NCBI GenBank assembly: GCA_903959905.1
Contig: CAJBYO010000050.1
Location: 1 to 56,089, forward strand
DNA length: 56,089 nucleotides
Source: an uncultured Bacteroidales bacterium
GTDB lineage: Bacteria > Bacteroidota > Bacteroidia > Bacteroidales > FEN-979
Direction of reading: 5' to 3'
The translations under genes and the position numbers were made by a program. This document shows, one piece after another, positions 1 to 9,176 of this stretch. The notes below the pieces were generated by a model. That model did not search any database. It was not told the origin of the DNA and worked only from the letters and a program-made list of their open reading frames with translations. Position 1 is the first letter of the stretch. Every line of letters begins with the position of its first letter.

Positions 1-3000
1 CTGGGCAACCAGCGGCACGGGCACGTTTGCAGATGCCACGATCCTGCACCCGGTTTACACGCCAAGCGCAGCAGATATCCTTGCCGGAACAGTAACCCTG
101 ACCCTGACGGGCACCTCAACAAGTCCTTGCGTAAGCGCAACGGATGCGATGGTACTGAACATCAGCCGCCAGGTAATCGTGAATGCCGGTGTTAATGAGA
201 CGATCTGTGAAACAGGTACGTATGAGCTGACAACAGCCACATCGACCTATGCAACAGGTGTAGCATGGACCACCAGCGGAACAGGAACCTTCAGCAACTT
301 TGAAACGCTGAACCCGGTCTATACGCCAAGTGCAGCCGATATCACATCAGGCTCAGTAACCCTGACCCTGACGGGCATCTCAGCTTCACCGTGTGTCAAT
401 GCCAGCGACATCATGATCCTGACCATCTCCGGTCAGCCGGTTGCTGATGCAGGTGTTGATGCAACGATCTGCCAGGGCTCAACCTACACGGTAAGCACTG
501 CCACAGCAAGCAACTATACCACGCTTGCATGGATAGAGAATGGCACAGGATCACTGACAGGCTCCTCAACACTGACCCCGATGTATACACCGGGCGCAGG
601 TGAAACAGGTGTTGTGACCCTGACCCTGACGGCGAGTGCAGCCAGCGGATGTATCCCGGCCGTAAGCACGATGACCATCACGATCAACGGCTTAGCAACG
701 GCCAGTGCCGGTGCTGATGCCACGATCTGTGAAACGGCAGGCAGCTACAGCTTAACAGGTGCAGCAACCAACTATGCTTCCTACCTGTGGACCACCAACG
801 GAACAGGAACGTTCAGCAACACCACTACCACGCTGAGCCCGACCTATACGCCAAGTGCAGCCGATATTACAGCAGGCTCAGTTATTCTGACTCTGAATGT
901 AACGGGCAATGCACCGTGCAGCGCCACCAGCGATGCGATGACTCTGACGATCAAACGTCAGGCTATTGTCAACGCCGGAGCCGATGCCACGATCTGCGAA
1001 TCAGCAGGTACATACTCACTCAGCGGATCAACAGCTTCGCATACAGTGGCATACCTCTGGGCAACCAGCGGCACGGGCACGTTTGCAGATGCCACGATCC
1101 TGCACGCGGTTTATACACCAAGCGCAGCAGATATCAATGCAGGTTCAGTTATTCTGACTGTAACAGCCACCTCCACCAGCCCGTGCACAAGTGCAACGGA
1201 TGCGATGACCCTGACAATCAATCGCCAGGCAATCGTGAACGCCGGTACGGATGCGACGATCTGCGCAACAGGCACATACACACTGACAACAGCTACATCA
1301 AGCTATACCACCAGTATGGCCTGGAGTACAACCGGAACAGGTACATTCAGCAATGTCAATGTACTGAACCCGGTCTATACGCCAAGTGCAGCCGACATTG
1401 CAGCAGGAACAGTCACCCTGACCCTGACGGGAATGTCTGCACAATATTGCGCAAGAGTTACAGATGCTATGATCCTGACGATCCACGCTCAACCGGTTGC
1501 TAATGCAGGTACCAACGCTACAATCTGCCAGGGTACGGCCTTTACTGTAAATACAGCCAGCGCAAGCAACTATACGACAATCCTCTGGACCGCAACCGGA
1601 GCTGGTACGCTCACCAATGCCGGCACGTTAACTCCGACTTACACCCCGACAGCACTTCAGACAGGAACAGTAACCCTGACCCTGACGGCCAGTGCAGCCA
1701 GCGGATGTATCCCGGCAGTAAGCACGATGACCATCATCATCAACGGAGAAGCATGGGCAAGTGCCGGTGCTGACGCCACGATCTGTGAAACGGCTGGCAA
1801 CTACACCCTTACAGGTGGTGCGACCAACTATTCAGCGTATCTCTGGACGACAAACGGATCCGGAACATTCAGCAATACAACAATGCTTTCACCGATTTAC
1901 ACACCGAGTGCAGCCGATATCACTGCTGGTTCAGTCATCCTGACCCTGACTGTGACAGGAAACGCTCCTTGTGGAAATACCAGTGATGCCATGTTGCTGA
2001 CCATCCACCGTCAGCCGGCTGCTTATGCAGGCACCAATGCTGTAATCTGCCAGGGATCAACCTATACTGTAAATACTGCAACGGCCAGCAATTACACATC
2101 CCTGGCCTGGACAGAAAACGGTACAGGATCCCTGACAAATGCTTCAACGCTGACCCCGACTTATACACCGGGTGCAGGTGAAACAGGTGTCGTTACACTC
2201 ACCCTGACGGCCGGTGCTTCAAGCGCATGCAGTGCTGCAATAAGCACCATGGTTATCACCATCAAAGGTGCAGCCACTGCCAATGCCGGAGCTGATGCCA
2301 CGATCTGTGAAACAGCAGGAAGCCATACTCTTGCAGGTGCGGCCACCAATTACAGTTCATTCCTCTGGACCACAAACGGAACAGGAACGTTCAGCAACGC
2401 AACAACTACGCTGAGCCCGGTTTATACGCCAAGTGCAGCCGATATTGCAGCAGGATCAGTTAACCTGACCCTGAATGTAACAGGCAATGCACCGTGTGGC
2501 AGCACCAGTGATGCAATGGTCCTCACGATCAGGCGCCAGGCCTCTGTTAACGCAGGCTCTGATGCAACGGTTTGTGAAGGTTCAGTGTTTACTGTAAGTA
2601 CTGCAACTTCTGCAAATGCCGGAACAATATCATGGACCCATAACGGAAATGGTACACTGACCGGAGCAAATACGCTGACCCCGACCTACACTCCTGCATC
2701 CGGCGAAACAGGCACTGTCACACTGACAGTGACAGCCTCCTCAACCAGCCCGTGTGTGAATGTGACAGACCAGATGGTGATCACCATCGTCCCTGCTGCA
2801 ATCGTCAGCGCAGGAAGCGATGCAACAATCTGTGAAACATCCTCCTACACCCTCCAGGGAACAGCAGAAAACTACACATCCATCTTCTGGACCACCAGCG
2901 GAACAGGTACTTTCAGCAACCCGACATCGACGCTCACACCGGTTTATACGCCAGGTGCAGCCGATATCACTGCTGGTACCGTAACACTGACGCTCCATGT

Positions 3001-3590
3001 AACAGGCAACACGACCTGCGGCAGCGCCAGCGATGCAATGATCCTGACCATCAACAGCCAGGCGATTGTAAACGCAGGTGCAGATGCAACCATTTGTGAA
3101 ACATCTACAAGCTATGTCTGCAATGCAACGGCATCAAACTACACCTCGCTCTACTGGGAAACAACCGGTACAGGTACATTTACCAACAATCAGATCCTCA
3201 ACCCGGTTTATATACCAAGCCAGGCGGATATTGATGCCGGTTGTGTATACCTGATACTGCATGTTACCGGTACTTCATGCGGTGAGGTTACCGATGCGAT
3301 GAAGCTTTGCATCAGCCGTATACCGCTTGCAAATGCCGGTCCGGATGATATGATCTGCAAAGATGAATCCTATCTTGTCAGTGGTTCAACGGCTCTGTAT
3401 TACGGAAATATAACCTGGTCAACTTCAGGAACCGGCACATTTGACGATATCCACGCCATTCATCCGGTTTACACGCCAAGCACAGCAGACATTAGTGCCG
3501 GCAGTGTGATCCTGACCATGTATCTTACAGCCAATTCACCTTGCCCGAATGCAAGCGACGCCATGGTTCTGAATTTCTACCCGAACCCGG
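1..3590 (+). repeat. In-gene tandem repeat of ~264 bp with a 4-unit (1056 bp) higher-order period
   Basis: The ~88-codon units of the giant surface protein are very similar at DNA level. The block beginning ctgggcaaccagcggcac at base 1 recurs at base 1057 almost without change over more than 70 bp, an offset of exactly four 264-bp units. Units starting near 173, 437, 701 and 965 correspond pairwise to the next four. Later units resemble units 2 and 3 again, which suggests repeated block duplication. The nucleotide identity points to recent unequal recombination or gene conversion. Confidence 0.85.
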
Positions 3591-5845
3591 TTGCCGCTGC
3601 ATATCTTGTTGCTAACGTTAGATGCGATGGATTCAGCGATGGTGTATTGTCTGTGAATGTTACCAGTGGTACTCCCGGATTTACTTACCTGTGGAGTGAC
3701 GGACAAACTACCCAGACGGCAGTTGGCCTCGCGGCAGGCACTTATACGGTAACGGTAACCGACTCTCACGGATGCAAAGATTATTCAAGCGCTACCGTGG
3801 GCATTAATCCGCTGCCGATCCTGGTTATCACCAACCCGAACCCGGTATGTTTCCCGAACACGGTTAACATTGCCGATCCTGCTGTAACCTTTGGAAGTAC
3901 GATGTACGGTTCCACTTTAAGCTACTGGCTGGATGAAGCGGCAACAAGCCCGATGTCCAACTATGCCACGGCCGGTGCCGGTACATATTACATAAAGGCA
4001 ACAACAGTGCCGGGTTGTTACGACATCAAGCCGGTAACGGTAACGGTGAACCCATTGCCATCTGCAACTGCAGGTGCCAACCGGGCAATCTGCCTCAAGG
4101 AAAGCACTCAGCTCGGCGCTGCCCCTGTATCCGGCAACACCTATAGCTGGAGCTCTGTTCCTGCAGGATTTACTTCAACAGTCGCCAATCCGACAGTAAC
4201 ACCTGCATTTACAATCACTTATACGGTTATGGAGATCATCACTGCCACCGGATGTACCAGCAGCCACAGTGTTGTGGTAACGGTGAATCCTTTGCCGTCT
4301 GCTTCAGCCGGAACCAGCAGGATGGTCTGTATCACAGAAGGAACAACAATTGGTGCACCGCCAGTTGCCGGAAATACCTACGTATGGTCATCCGTACCAG
4401 CCGGATTTACTTCAACACTTGCAAATCCGACGGTTTACCCTGTCATCACAACTACTTATTCGTTAGTCGAAACGAACACCACTACAGGTTGCAGCAATTC
4501 CAACAGCATACAGATCACAGTCAATCCAAAGCCGGTTCTTGTCATTACCAATCCGGCCCCGGTATGCTCACCCAGCAAGGTCAATCTTACTGATGCCTAT
4601 ATCACGGCAGGCAGCAACCTCGAAGGTGGTGTGCTCAGCTACTGGCTTGATGCTGCAGGAACCACGCCTATGCTTAATTATACGGCTGCTACGGCTGGAA
4701 CCTATTACATCAAGGCAACAACACCGACAGGTTGCGCGGATATTGATCCGGTGGTCGTGTCAGTTAATCCGTTGCCGACATTGTACAATGGTACCGGCAG
4801 TGGAAGTTATTGTCCGGGAGGTCCTGGCCTTGTATTGGGTATCAGTGGATCACAAATCGGAGTAACCTATACCTTATGGACAGGTTTGACCGCGGTCAGC
4901 GATCCGTTGCCGGGAACCGGTGGCCCGATCATCTTCGGCTCATACACCATTATCGGCTACTACTGGGTACTTGCTGAGAATGTCACAACCCATTGTATCA
5001 ACAGGATGGACAACTGTGTACATATCACGCTTGAACCGCAATTACCTGTCAGCGTTTCCATCACAGCATCTGAAAACCCGATTACTGCCGGAACGGTTGT
5101 CACATTTACGGCATCCATCGTAAACGGTGGTTCAGCCCCGGCATACCAGTGGAAAGTAAATGGGTTTAATGCCGGAACGAGCAGTCCGACATTCGCGTAT
5201 GCTCCCGGAAATGCCGATGTGGTAACATGTGTACTCACCTCCAATGCTTCCTGTGTGTCTGGTAATCCTGCAACTTCCAATGCGATCACAATGGATGTTA
5301 TGGGTGTGCCTGTAACGGTTACTGTTACCGGTGTAGTGTCAAACGGAGAAACCAACTGTTACAATGCAATACAAACACTCACGATCGCAGGGAACGGCAC
5401 AACCTTTACCGTTCAGAACGGTGGCAGTGCAACGATGATCGCCGGTCACAACATCCGTTACCTGCCAGGAACAACTGTACAGGCCGGAGGTTATATGTAT
5501 GGCTACATTACCACAAATTCAAGGTATTGCGGTCAGGCCCCGGCACTGGTGACTGTTGTCGCCGGTGAAGATGAATTGGTTCCACCTGCAATGGAGCAGT
5601 CCTGCTTCAAACTCTATCCGAACCCGACAAGCGGCAACTTTACCATTGAACTGAAGGGTGATATAAATTATGACAACGTTAATGTGGAAGTATACAGCAT
5701 GCGCGGAGAAAGGCTGATGACTGAAAAGATCGTCGGTGAAAGAAAGCATGAATTCTGGCTGCCGGATCTTCCCCACGGGCTCTACTACGTGAAAGTGGTC
5801 GCCGATGACCACCTGGAAACCTTTAAACTTGTTAAAACAAGGTAA
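2..5845 (+). CDS. Giant tandem-repeat T9SS-exported surface protein (5' end outside window)
   Basis: The frame is open from base 2 and has no start inside the window, so the gene is truncated by the window edge; at least 1,947 residues are present. About fourteen copies (one partial) of an ~88-residue beta-rich repeat run to about base 3590. Each copy carries NAGADATIC near its start, a W..G(T/S)GTF core, a Y.PSAADI segment and a SDAM.LTI end. They are followed by a SprB-like repeat (about 3601-3810, ending AGTYTVTVTD), several Ig/PKD-like modules that close with VTVNPLP, and a C-terminal T9SS type A sorting domain beginning FKLYPNPTSGNF near 5610. The protein is probably exported by the type IX system and anchored or released at the surface, perhaps as an adhesin. 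Its ligand is unknown. A terminator follows directly. Confidence 0.88.
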   Translation, partial: WATSGTGTFADATILHPVYTPSAADILAGTVTLTLTGTSTSPCVSATDAMVLNISRQVIVNAGVNETICETGTYELTTATSTYATGVAWTTSGTGTFSNFETLNPVYTPSAADITSGSVTLTLTGISASPCVNASDIMILTISGQPVADAGVDATICQGSTYTVSTATASNYTTLAWIENGTGSLTGSSTLTPMYTPGAGETGVVTLTLTASAASGCIPAVSTMTITINGLATASAGADATICETAGSYSLTGAATNYASYLWTTNGTGTFSNTTTTLSPTYTPSAADITAGSVILTLNVTGNAPCSATSDAMTLTIKRQAIVNAGADATICESAGTYSLSGSTASHTVAYLWATSGTGTFADATILHAVYTPSAADINAGSVILTVTATSTSPCTSATDAMTLTINRQAIVNAGTDATICATGTYTLTTATSSYTTSMAWSTTGTGTFSNVNVLNPVYTPSAADIAAGTVTLTLTGMSAQYCARVTDAMILTIHAQPVANAGTNATICQGTAFTVNTASASNYTTILWTATGAGTLTNAGTLTPTYTPTALQTGTVTLTLTASAASGCIPAVSTMTIIINGEAWASAGADATICETAGNYTLTGGATNYSAYLWTTNGSGTFSNTTMLSPIYTPSAADITAGSVILTLTVTGNAPCGNTSDAMLLTIHRQPAAYAGTNAVICQGSTYTVNTATASNYTSLAWTENGTGSLTNASTLTPTYTPGAGETGVVTLTLTAGASSACSAAISTMVITIKGAATANAGADATICETAGSHTLAGAATNYSSFLWTTNGTGTFSNATTTLSPVYTPSAADIAAGSVNLTLNVTGNAPCGSTSDAMVLTIRRQASVNAGSDATVCEGSVFTVSTATSANAGTISWTHNGNGTLTGANTLTPTYTPASGETGTVTLTVTASSTSPCVNVTDQMVITIVPAAIVSAGSDATICETSSYTLQGTAENYTSIFWTTSGTGTFSNPTSTLTPVYTPGAADITAGTVTLTLHVTGNTTCGSASDAMILTINSQAIVNAGADATICETSTSYVCNATASNYTSLYWETTGTGTFTNNQILNPVYIPSQADIDAGCVYLILHVTGTSCGEVTDAMKLCISRIPLANAGPDDMICKDESYLVSGSTALYYGNITWSTSGTGTFDDIHAIHPVYTPSTADISAGSVILTMYLTANSPCPNASDAMVLNFYPNPVAAAYLVANVRCDGFSDGVLSVNVTSGTPGFTYLWSDGQTTQTAVGLAAGTYTVTVTDSHGCKDYSSATVGINPLPILVITNPNPVCFPNTVNIADPAVTFGSTMYGSTLSYWLDEAATSPMSNYATAGAGTYYIKATTVPGCYDIKPVTVTVNPLPSATAGANRAICLKESTQLGAAPVSGNTYSWSSVPAGFTSTVANPTVTPAFTITYTVMEIITATGCTSSHSVVVTVNPLPSASAGTSRMVCITEGTTIGAPPVAGNTYVWSSVPAGFTSTLANPTVYPVITTTYSLVETNTTTGCSNSNSIQITVNPKPVLVITNPAPVCSPSKVNLTDAYITAGSNLEGGVLSYWLDAAGTTPMLNYTAATAGTYYIKATTPTGCADIDPVVVSVNPLPTLYNGTGSGSYCPGGPGLVLGISGSQIGVTYTLWTGLTAVSDPLPGTGGPIIFGSYTIIGYYWVLAENVTTHCINRMDNCVHITLEPQLPVSVSITASENPITAGTVVTFTASIVNGGSAPAYQWKVNGFNAGTSSPTFAYAPGNADVVTCVLTSNASCVSGNPATSNAITMDVMGVPVTVTVTGVVSNGETNCYNAIQTLTIAGNGTTFTVQNGGSATMIAGHNIRYLPGTTVQAGGYMYGYITTNSRYCGQAPALVTVVAGEDELVPPAMEQSCFKLYPNPTSGNFTIELKGDINYDNVNVEVYSMRGERLMTEKIVGERKHEFWLPDLPHGLYYVKVVADDHLETFKLVKTR

Positions 5846-5883
5846 CCGGCTAAAAAATGCTCAGCATCTCGCTGGGTAACATC

Positions 5884-5920
5884 AGGAGGGCTCCCCGTGC
5901 GGGTGCCCTCCTTTTATTTT
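5884..5920 (+). terminator. Rho-independent terminator after the giant surface protein
   Basis: Perfect 7-bp stem GGAGGGC/GCCCTCC (5885-5891 with 5905-5911), extended by a partly self-complementary loop, followed by TTTTATTTT. It lies 39 bp after the stop codon at 5845. Confidence 0.85.
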
Positions 5921-6010
5921 CTGAGTAAGGATAATTTGAAAAAAACTGTAACGTTCATCATCCGTCCACGTCCTATCGTCTGTTAAAAAACACCAAATCC
6001 TGAACCAACC

Positions 6011-7201
6011 ATGAAAACCAACAGATTTATAGCAGTCATTTTTATCCTGCTCCTCGCAGCAACCAGCGGATTCGCCCAGTACAACACAGCCGACGAGGCA
6101 AAAGATTTTATCAATGACCATCTTTCCCATTCCCTGGTGCAGAAGATCGATCCCGATGGTACAGTTACAATGAGCACCCCGAGCGAAAAAATTAAATTTA
6201 ATCTCAGGGATGTCTCTTTCAATTACAACGGAGGAAACAATGACGACAGGATCAGGGTGGCTTGCGAGGATTGCATTGAGCATTACGAACATAAAATCCT
6301 GACGGAGAAAACAAGCCGCCAGTCGTTTTTATGCGAATCGGAAAAGGATGTGTACCTGGTAATCGATGCATTCAAATTCTTAAAAAAGAAGTATAATGCC
6401 GACCGGAATATCGCTTCATCAGGCGGAAAAAAACTGGTTATGAACGATTCAACACTGAACACAAAAACGGTGGCGGATGCCATTGACTTTATCAATGAAA
6501 ACCTGTCATATTCCATGATCACGGGCATCGACAATGCCGGCATGATGACCATCAACGCCCCTGATGAAACATACCTGGTTGACCTGACCAAGTCCGAATT
6601 TGGATACAACGACGACAGCGACGGATCAAAAGTGAGGATATACGGTGACTTTTGCATCGGGGAGAAACAAGGTAACAGTAACAAGGAGTTGATTACGCGC
6701 AAATCCTTTCAGACAAGAAACAGGGTCAGGGCATACAAGGTGATCACGGTGCTTTACTACCTTAAAAGCACGTATGCAAACCTGGATCCGGCTAAAATAG
6801 CAGGTCTTAAAAATCTAAGCGCTGTCAGGATAACAAGTTATTCCAATGTTGAAGAGGCCATTGAATACGCCAATGCACGCCTGTCGTATTCTATTATTCT
6901 GGGTGTTGACCGTGCCGGGAACATCACTGTCAATGCGCCTGATGAATTATACAGGTTTAATCTGAATGAGGTGAAAATGAGCAGTGCAATCAACCATAAA
7001 AGCCGCACTGAGTGGCTTCCGTTTGGAATCAGTTATGATTCGTCAACAGGTCTTTTGGTTGAATGCAACAATTGTATCCGCAGATATGATAAACCCGATT
7101 CGTATGATAAAATGGATGAACAGGTATTCCAGTGCGGGAGGTCCGACATCAGGGATGTGTTAAAAGCCCTTACTTATATCCGCAATTCAGTTAAAAAATA
7201 A
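6011..7201 (+). CDS. Secreted protein of unknown function with three internal repeats
   Basis: 396 residues with a clear Sec signal peptide (positively charged start, hydrophobic stretch to about residue 20, then GFAQ). The mature part is three tandem copies of a ~125-residue unit. Each unit has an A.DFIN..LS(H/Y)S helix, a G.DRAG.(I/M)T.NAPDE-like strand, a hydrophobic N.. segment and a C..CI..YE or similar cysteine pair: DCIEHYE in unit 1, FCIGE in unit 2, NCIRRYD in unit 3. I do not recognise the family. It has its own gap upstream and sits tail-to-tail with the catabolic locus, so a link to aromatic degradation is not implied. A periplasmic or surface location is likely; the function is unknown. 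Confidence 0.75.
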   Translation: MKTNRFIAVIFILLLAATSGFAQYNTADEAKDFINDHLSHSLVQKIDPDGTVTMSTPSEKIKFNLRDVSFNYNGGNNDDRIRVACEDCIEHYEHKILTEKTSRQSFLCESEKDVYLVIDAFKFLKKKYNADRNIASSGGKKLVMNDSTLNTKTVADAIDFINENLSYSMITGIDNAGMMTINAPDETYLVDLTKSEFGYNDDSDGSKVRIYGDFCIGEKQGNSNKELITRKSFQTRNRVRAYKVITVLYYLKSTYANLDPAKIAGLKNLSAVRITSYSNVEEAIEYANARLSYSIILGVDRAGNITVNAPDELYRFNLNEVKMSSAINHKSRTEWLPFGISYDSSTGLLVECNNCIRRYDKPDSYDKMDEQVFQCGRSDIRDVLKALTYIRNSVKK

Positions 7202-7226
7202 GCCGTCAGGCTTTGCGAAAACAGGG

Positions 7227-8420
7227 TTAATCCTCCCGGCGGATGATCATAGACGTTGTAACTCCTCCTCCTCCGCAGATGGAGGCGATGCAAAGGGTCT
7301 TATCCTGGCGTTTTAAAGCATGGTAACCTGTAACGAGTATTCTTGCCCCGCTGATGCCAGTAGGATGTCCCAGGGCAATGGAACCGCCGTTAACGTTTAA
7401 TCTTGACCGGTCCCACTTCAATGCTTTTTCATTGCTTAAAACCTGGATGGCGAACGCTTCGTTTACCTCGATAAGGTCCATGTCGCCAAGGATCATGCCC
7501 GCTTTTTTAAGCGCTGCCGGGATGGACCAGGCTGGTCCTTCTCCCATGGTGGAAGGATCAACAGCGGTTTGGGCGTAGGAAACGATTGAAAACAGCGGCT
7601 TGATCCCGAGTTCAGCTGCTTTTCGCCGGTGTGTGATGATGAGGGCTGTTGCGCCGTCGCTCAATCCGCAGGAGTTTCCCGCAGTTACGGTGCCTCCCTT
7701 TTTGAATGCAGGTTTTATTGCGGCCATTTTCTCCGGGTTCAGTTCATGGCGGATGGTCTCATCCCTGGTAAACAGGTAAGCAGGTGAACTGCCGGATGCC
7801 GGTATTTCCACCGGAACAATCTCTTCATCAAACCACCCGTTTTTCTGCGCTGCCGAGGCTTTCAGGTGGCTTTCCACGGCAAAGTTATCCTGGTCTCCCC
7901 TTGAAATCATGTATTTATCATACAGGTTTTCTGCGGTTTCACCCATGCCCTGGCCAATCAGGGGGTCGATGCTGTCGCTCCATCCGTCTTCAAGGGTCTT
8001 ATTGCCCATTTTAAAACCGTCCCAGCGCGCCCCTTTCAGCAGGTAGGGGATGGAACTCATGCTGTCAAATCCGCCGGCAATGGCCAGTTCCACATCGCGC
8101 GACATGATTCCCTGGGCTGCCAGCGCTATTGCGCGCATCCCGGAAGGGCAGGCCATATTGAGCGTGATGGCCGGAACAGATACCGGAACACCTCCTCTGA
8201 CAGCAGCGGTGCGGGCCGGGTTGGGACCATTTCCGGCCTGGCGGCAACTCCCCAGGATGACGTCATCAACCTGGTCGCCGCTTAAGGAGGCCCGCATCAG
8301 GGATTCCCTGATAACAGTGGCACCCAGGTCATAGGAAGGGATGTCTTTGAGGGTTCCTCCGAACTTTCCCATGGCTGTTCTGCAGGCTGCAATAACAACA
8401 ATATCTTTCAATTCCATCAT
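7227..8420 (-). CDS. Thiolase (acetyl-CoA C-acyltransferase), last gene of the benzoyl-CoA locus
   Basis: 397 residues, the usual thiolase length. It carries the nucleophile Cys91 in NMACPSGMRA, the GHPTG histidine motif, and the C-terminal CGGGG loop with the second catalytic cysteine. It should cleave a 3-oxoacyl-CoA with CoA. In this locus the expected substrates are 3-oxopimeloyl-CoA (giving glutaryl-CoA and acetyl-CoA) or acetoacetyl-CoA. There are two thiolases here (see 17380-18648), so the two cleavages may be divided between them; the sequence does not say which does which. It starts 9 bp after the SDR gene stop and is therefore probably co-transcribed. Met1 and Met2 are both possible starts. 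Confidence 0.9.
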   Translation of the reverse strand: MMELKDIVVIAACRTAMGKFGGTLKDIPSYDLGATVIRESLMRASLSGDQVDDVILGSCRQAGNGPNPARTAAVRGGVPVSVPAITLNMACPSGMRAIALAAQGIMSRDVELAIAGGFDSMSSIPYLLKGARWDGFKMGNKTLEDGWSDSIDPLIGQGMGETAENLYDKYMISRGDQDNFAVESHLKASAAQKNGWFDEEIVPVEIPASGSSPAYLFTRDETIRHELNPEKMAAIKPAFKKGGTVTAGNSCGLSDGATALIITHRRKAAELGIKPLFSIVSYAQTAVDPSTMGEGPAWSIPAALKKAGMILGDMDLIEVNEAFAIQVLSNEKALKWDRSRLNVNGGSIALGHPTGISGARILVTGYHALKRQDKTLCIASICGGGGVTTSMIIRRED

Positions 8421-8429
8421 CAGGGTTGT

Positions 8430-9173
8430 TTAAATATATTGTCCGCCGTCCACCTTGATCACCTCTCCGGTGATGTGTTGTGCCAGGGCAGAACAAAGGA
8501 ATGCGGCCACGTTGGCAATGTCTTCAGGCTGGCCAAGCCTTTTCAGCACAATCTCCTCCAGGGCGGCGGTCCGCACCGATTCATCCGTATTTCGCATCAT
8601 TTCGGTTTCAATCAGGCCGGGAGCAATGGCATTCACATTGACATTGTATTTTCCGAGCTCTTTGGCCACCGATTTGGTCAGCCCGATGATACCGGCTTTG
8701 GAGGCGGAATAGTTTGACTGGCCGAATTTGCCCCTGATCCCGTTGATGGAGGTGATGTTGACGATCTTTCCCGACTGCTGCTCCCTGAAAATGGGCGAAA
8801 CAGCCCGGATGAAGTTGAAATATCCTTTCAGGTTCACCCGGATCACGTCGTCCCACTGCTCCTCGGTCATCTTCCAGATAACCCCGTCGCGGTTGATCCC
8901 CGCATTGTTAACCAGGATGTCAACCTGGCCGTAGGTATCAACAACGAACTGAACCGCCTGGATGGAGGCCGCGAAATCGGAAATGTCGGATCGGATGAAA
9001 ATGGCAGTACAACCTGTTTCGGTAAGTTGTTCCAGTATTTCAGCAGCCTCTTCATCGGGCTTGAGGTCAATGATGGCCACATTGGCGCCGCATCTCGCCA
9101 GTTCAAGGCTGATGGCAGCCCCGATCCCGGAGATACCGCCTGTGACAATGGCCGTTTTGTTTTCTAGATTCAT
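8430..9173 (-). CDS. Short-chain dehydrogenase/reductase, FabG-like
   Basis: 247 residues, a classical SDR. The cofactor motif TGGISGIG is at residues 11-18, NNAG at 89-92, the catalytic Ser at about 142, and YSASK with Tyr155 and Lys159. The nearest recognisable type is 3-oxoacyl-ACP reductase or acetoacetyl-CoA reductase. Within this locus it could act as a 3-hydroxyacyl-CoA dehydrogenase, for example on 3-hydroxypimeloyl-CoA, complementing the fused enzyme at 14838-17303; this is inference from position. Its start lies 3 bp beyond the stop of the hydroxybenzoyl-CoA reductase FAD subunit and its end is 9 bp before the thiolase, so it is inside the operon. Confidence 0.85.
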   Translation of the reverse strand: MNLENKTAIVTGGISGIGAAISLELARCGANVAIIDLKPDEEAAEILEQLTETGCTAIFIRSDISDFAASIQAVQFVVDTYGQVDILVNNAGINRDGVIWKMTEEQWDDVIRVNLKGYFNFIRAVSPIFREQQSGKIVNITSINGIRGKFGQSNYSASKAGIIGLTKSVAKELGKYNVNVNAIAPGLIETEMMRNTDESVRTAALEEIVLKRLGQPEDIANVAAFLCSALAQHITGEVIKVDGGQYI

Positions 9174-9176
9174 TTT

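Noticed and set aside
787..1503. Long alternative frame inside the repeat protein
   Set aside because: It exists only because the DNA repeat is stop-poor in several frames; its product has no protein-like features.
7202..7226. Short AGCC/GGCT stem between convergent genes as a terminator
   Set aside because: Only four to five base pairs and no T-run.
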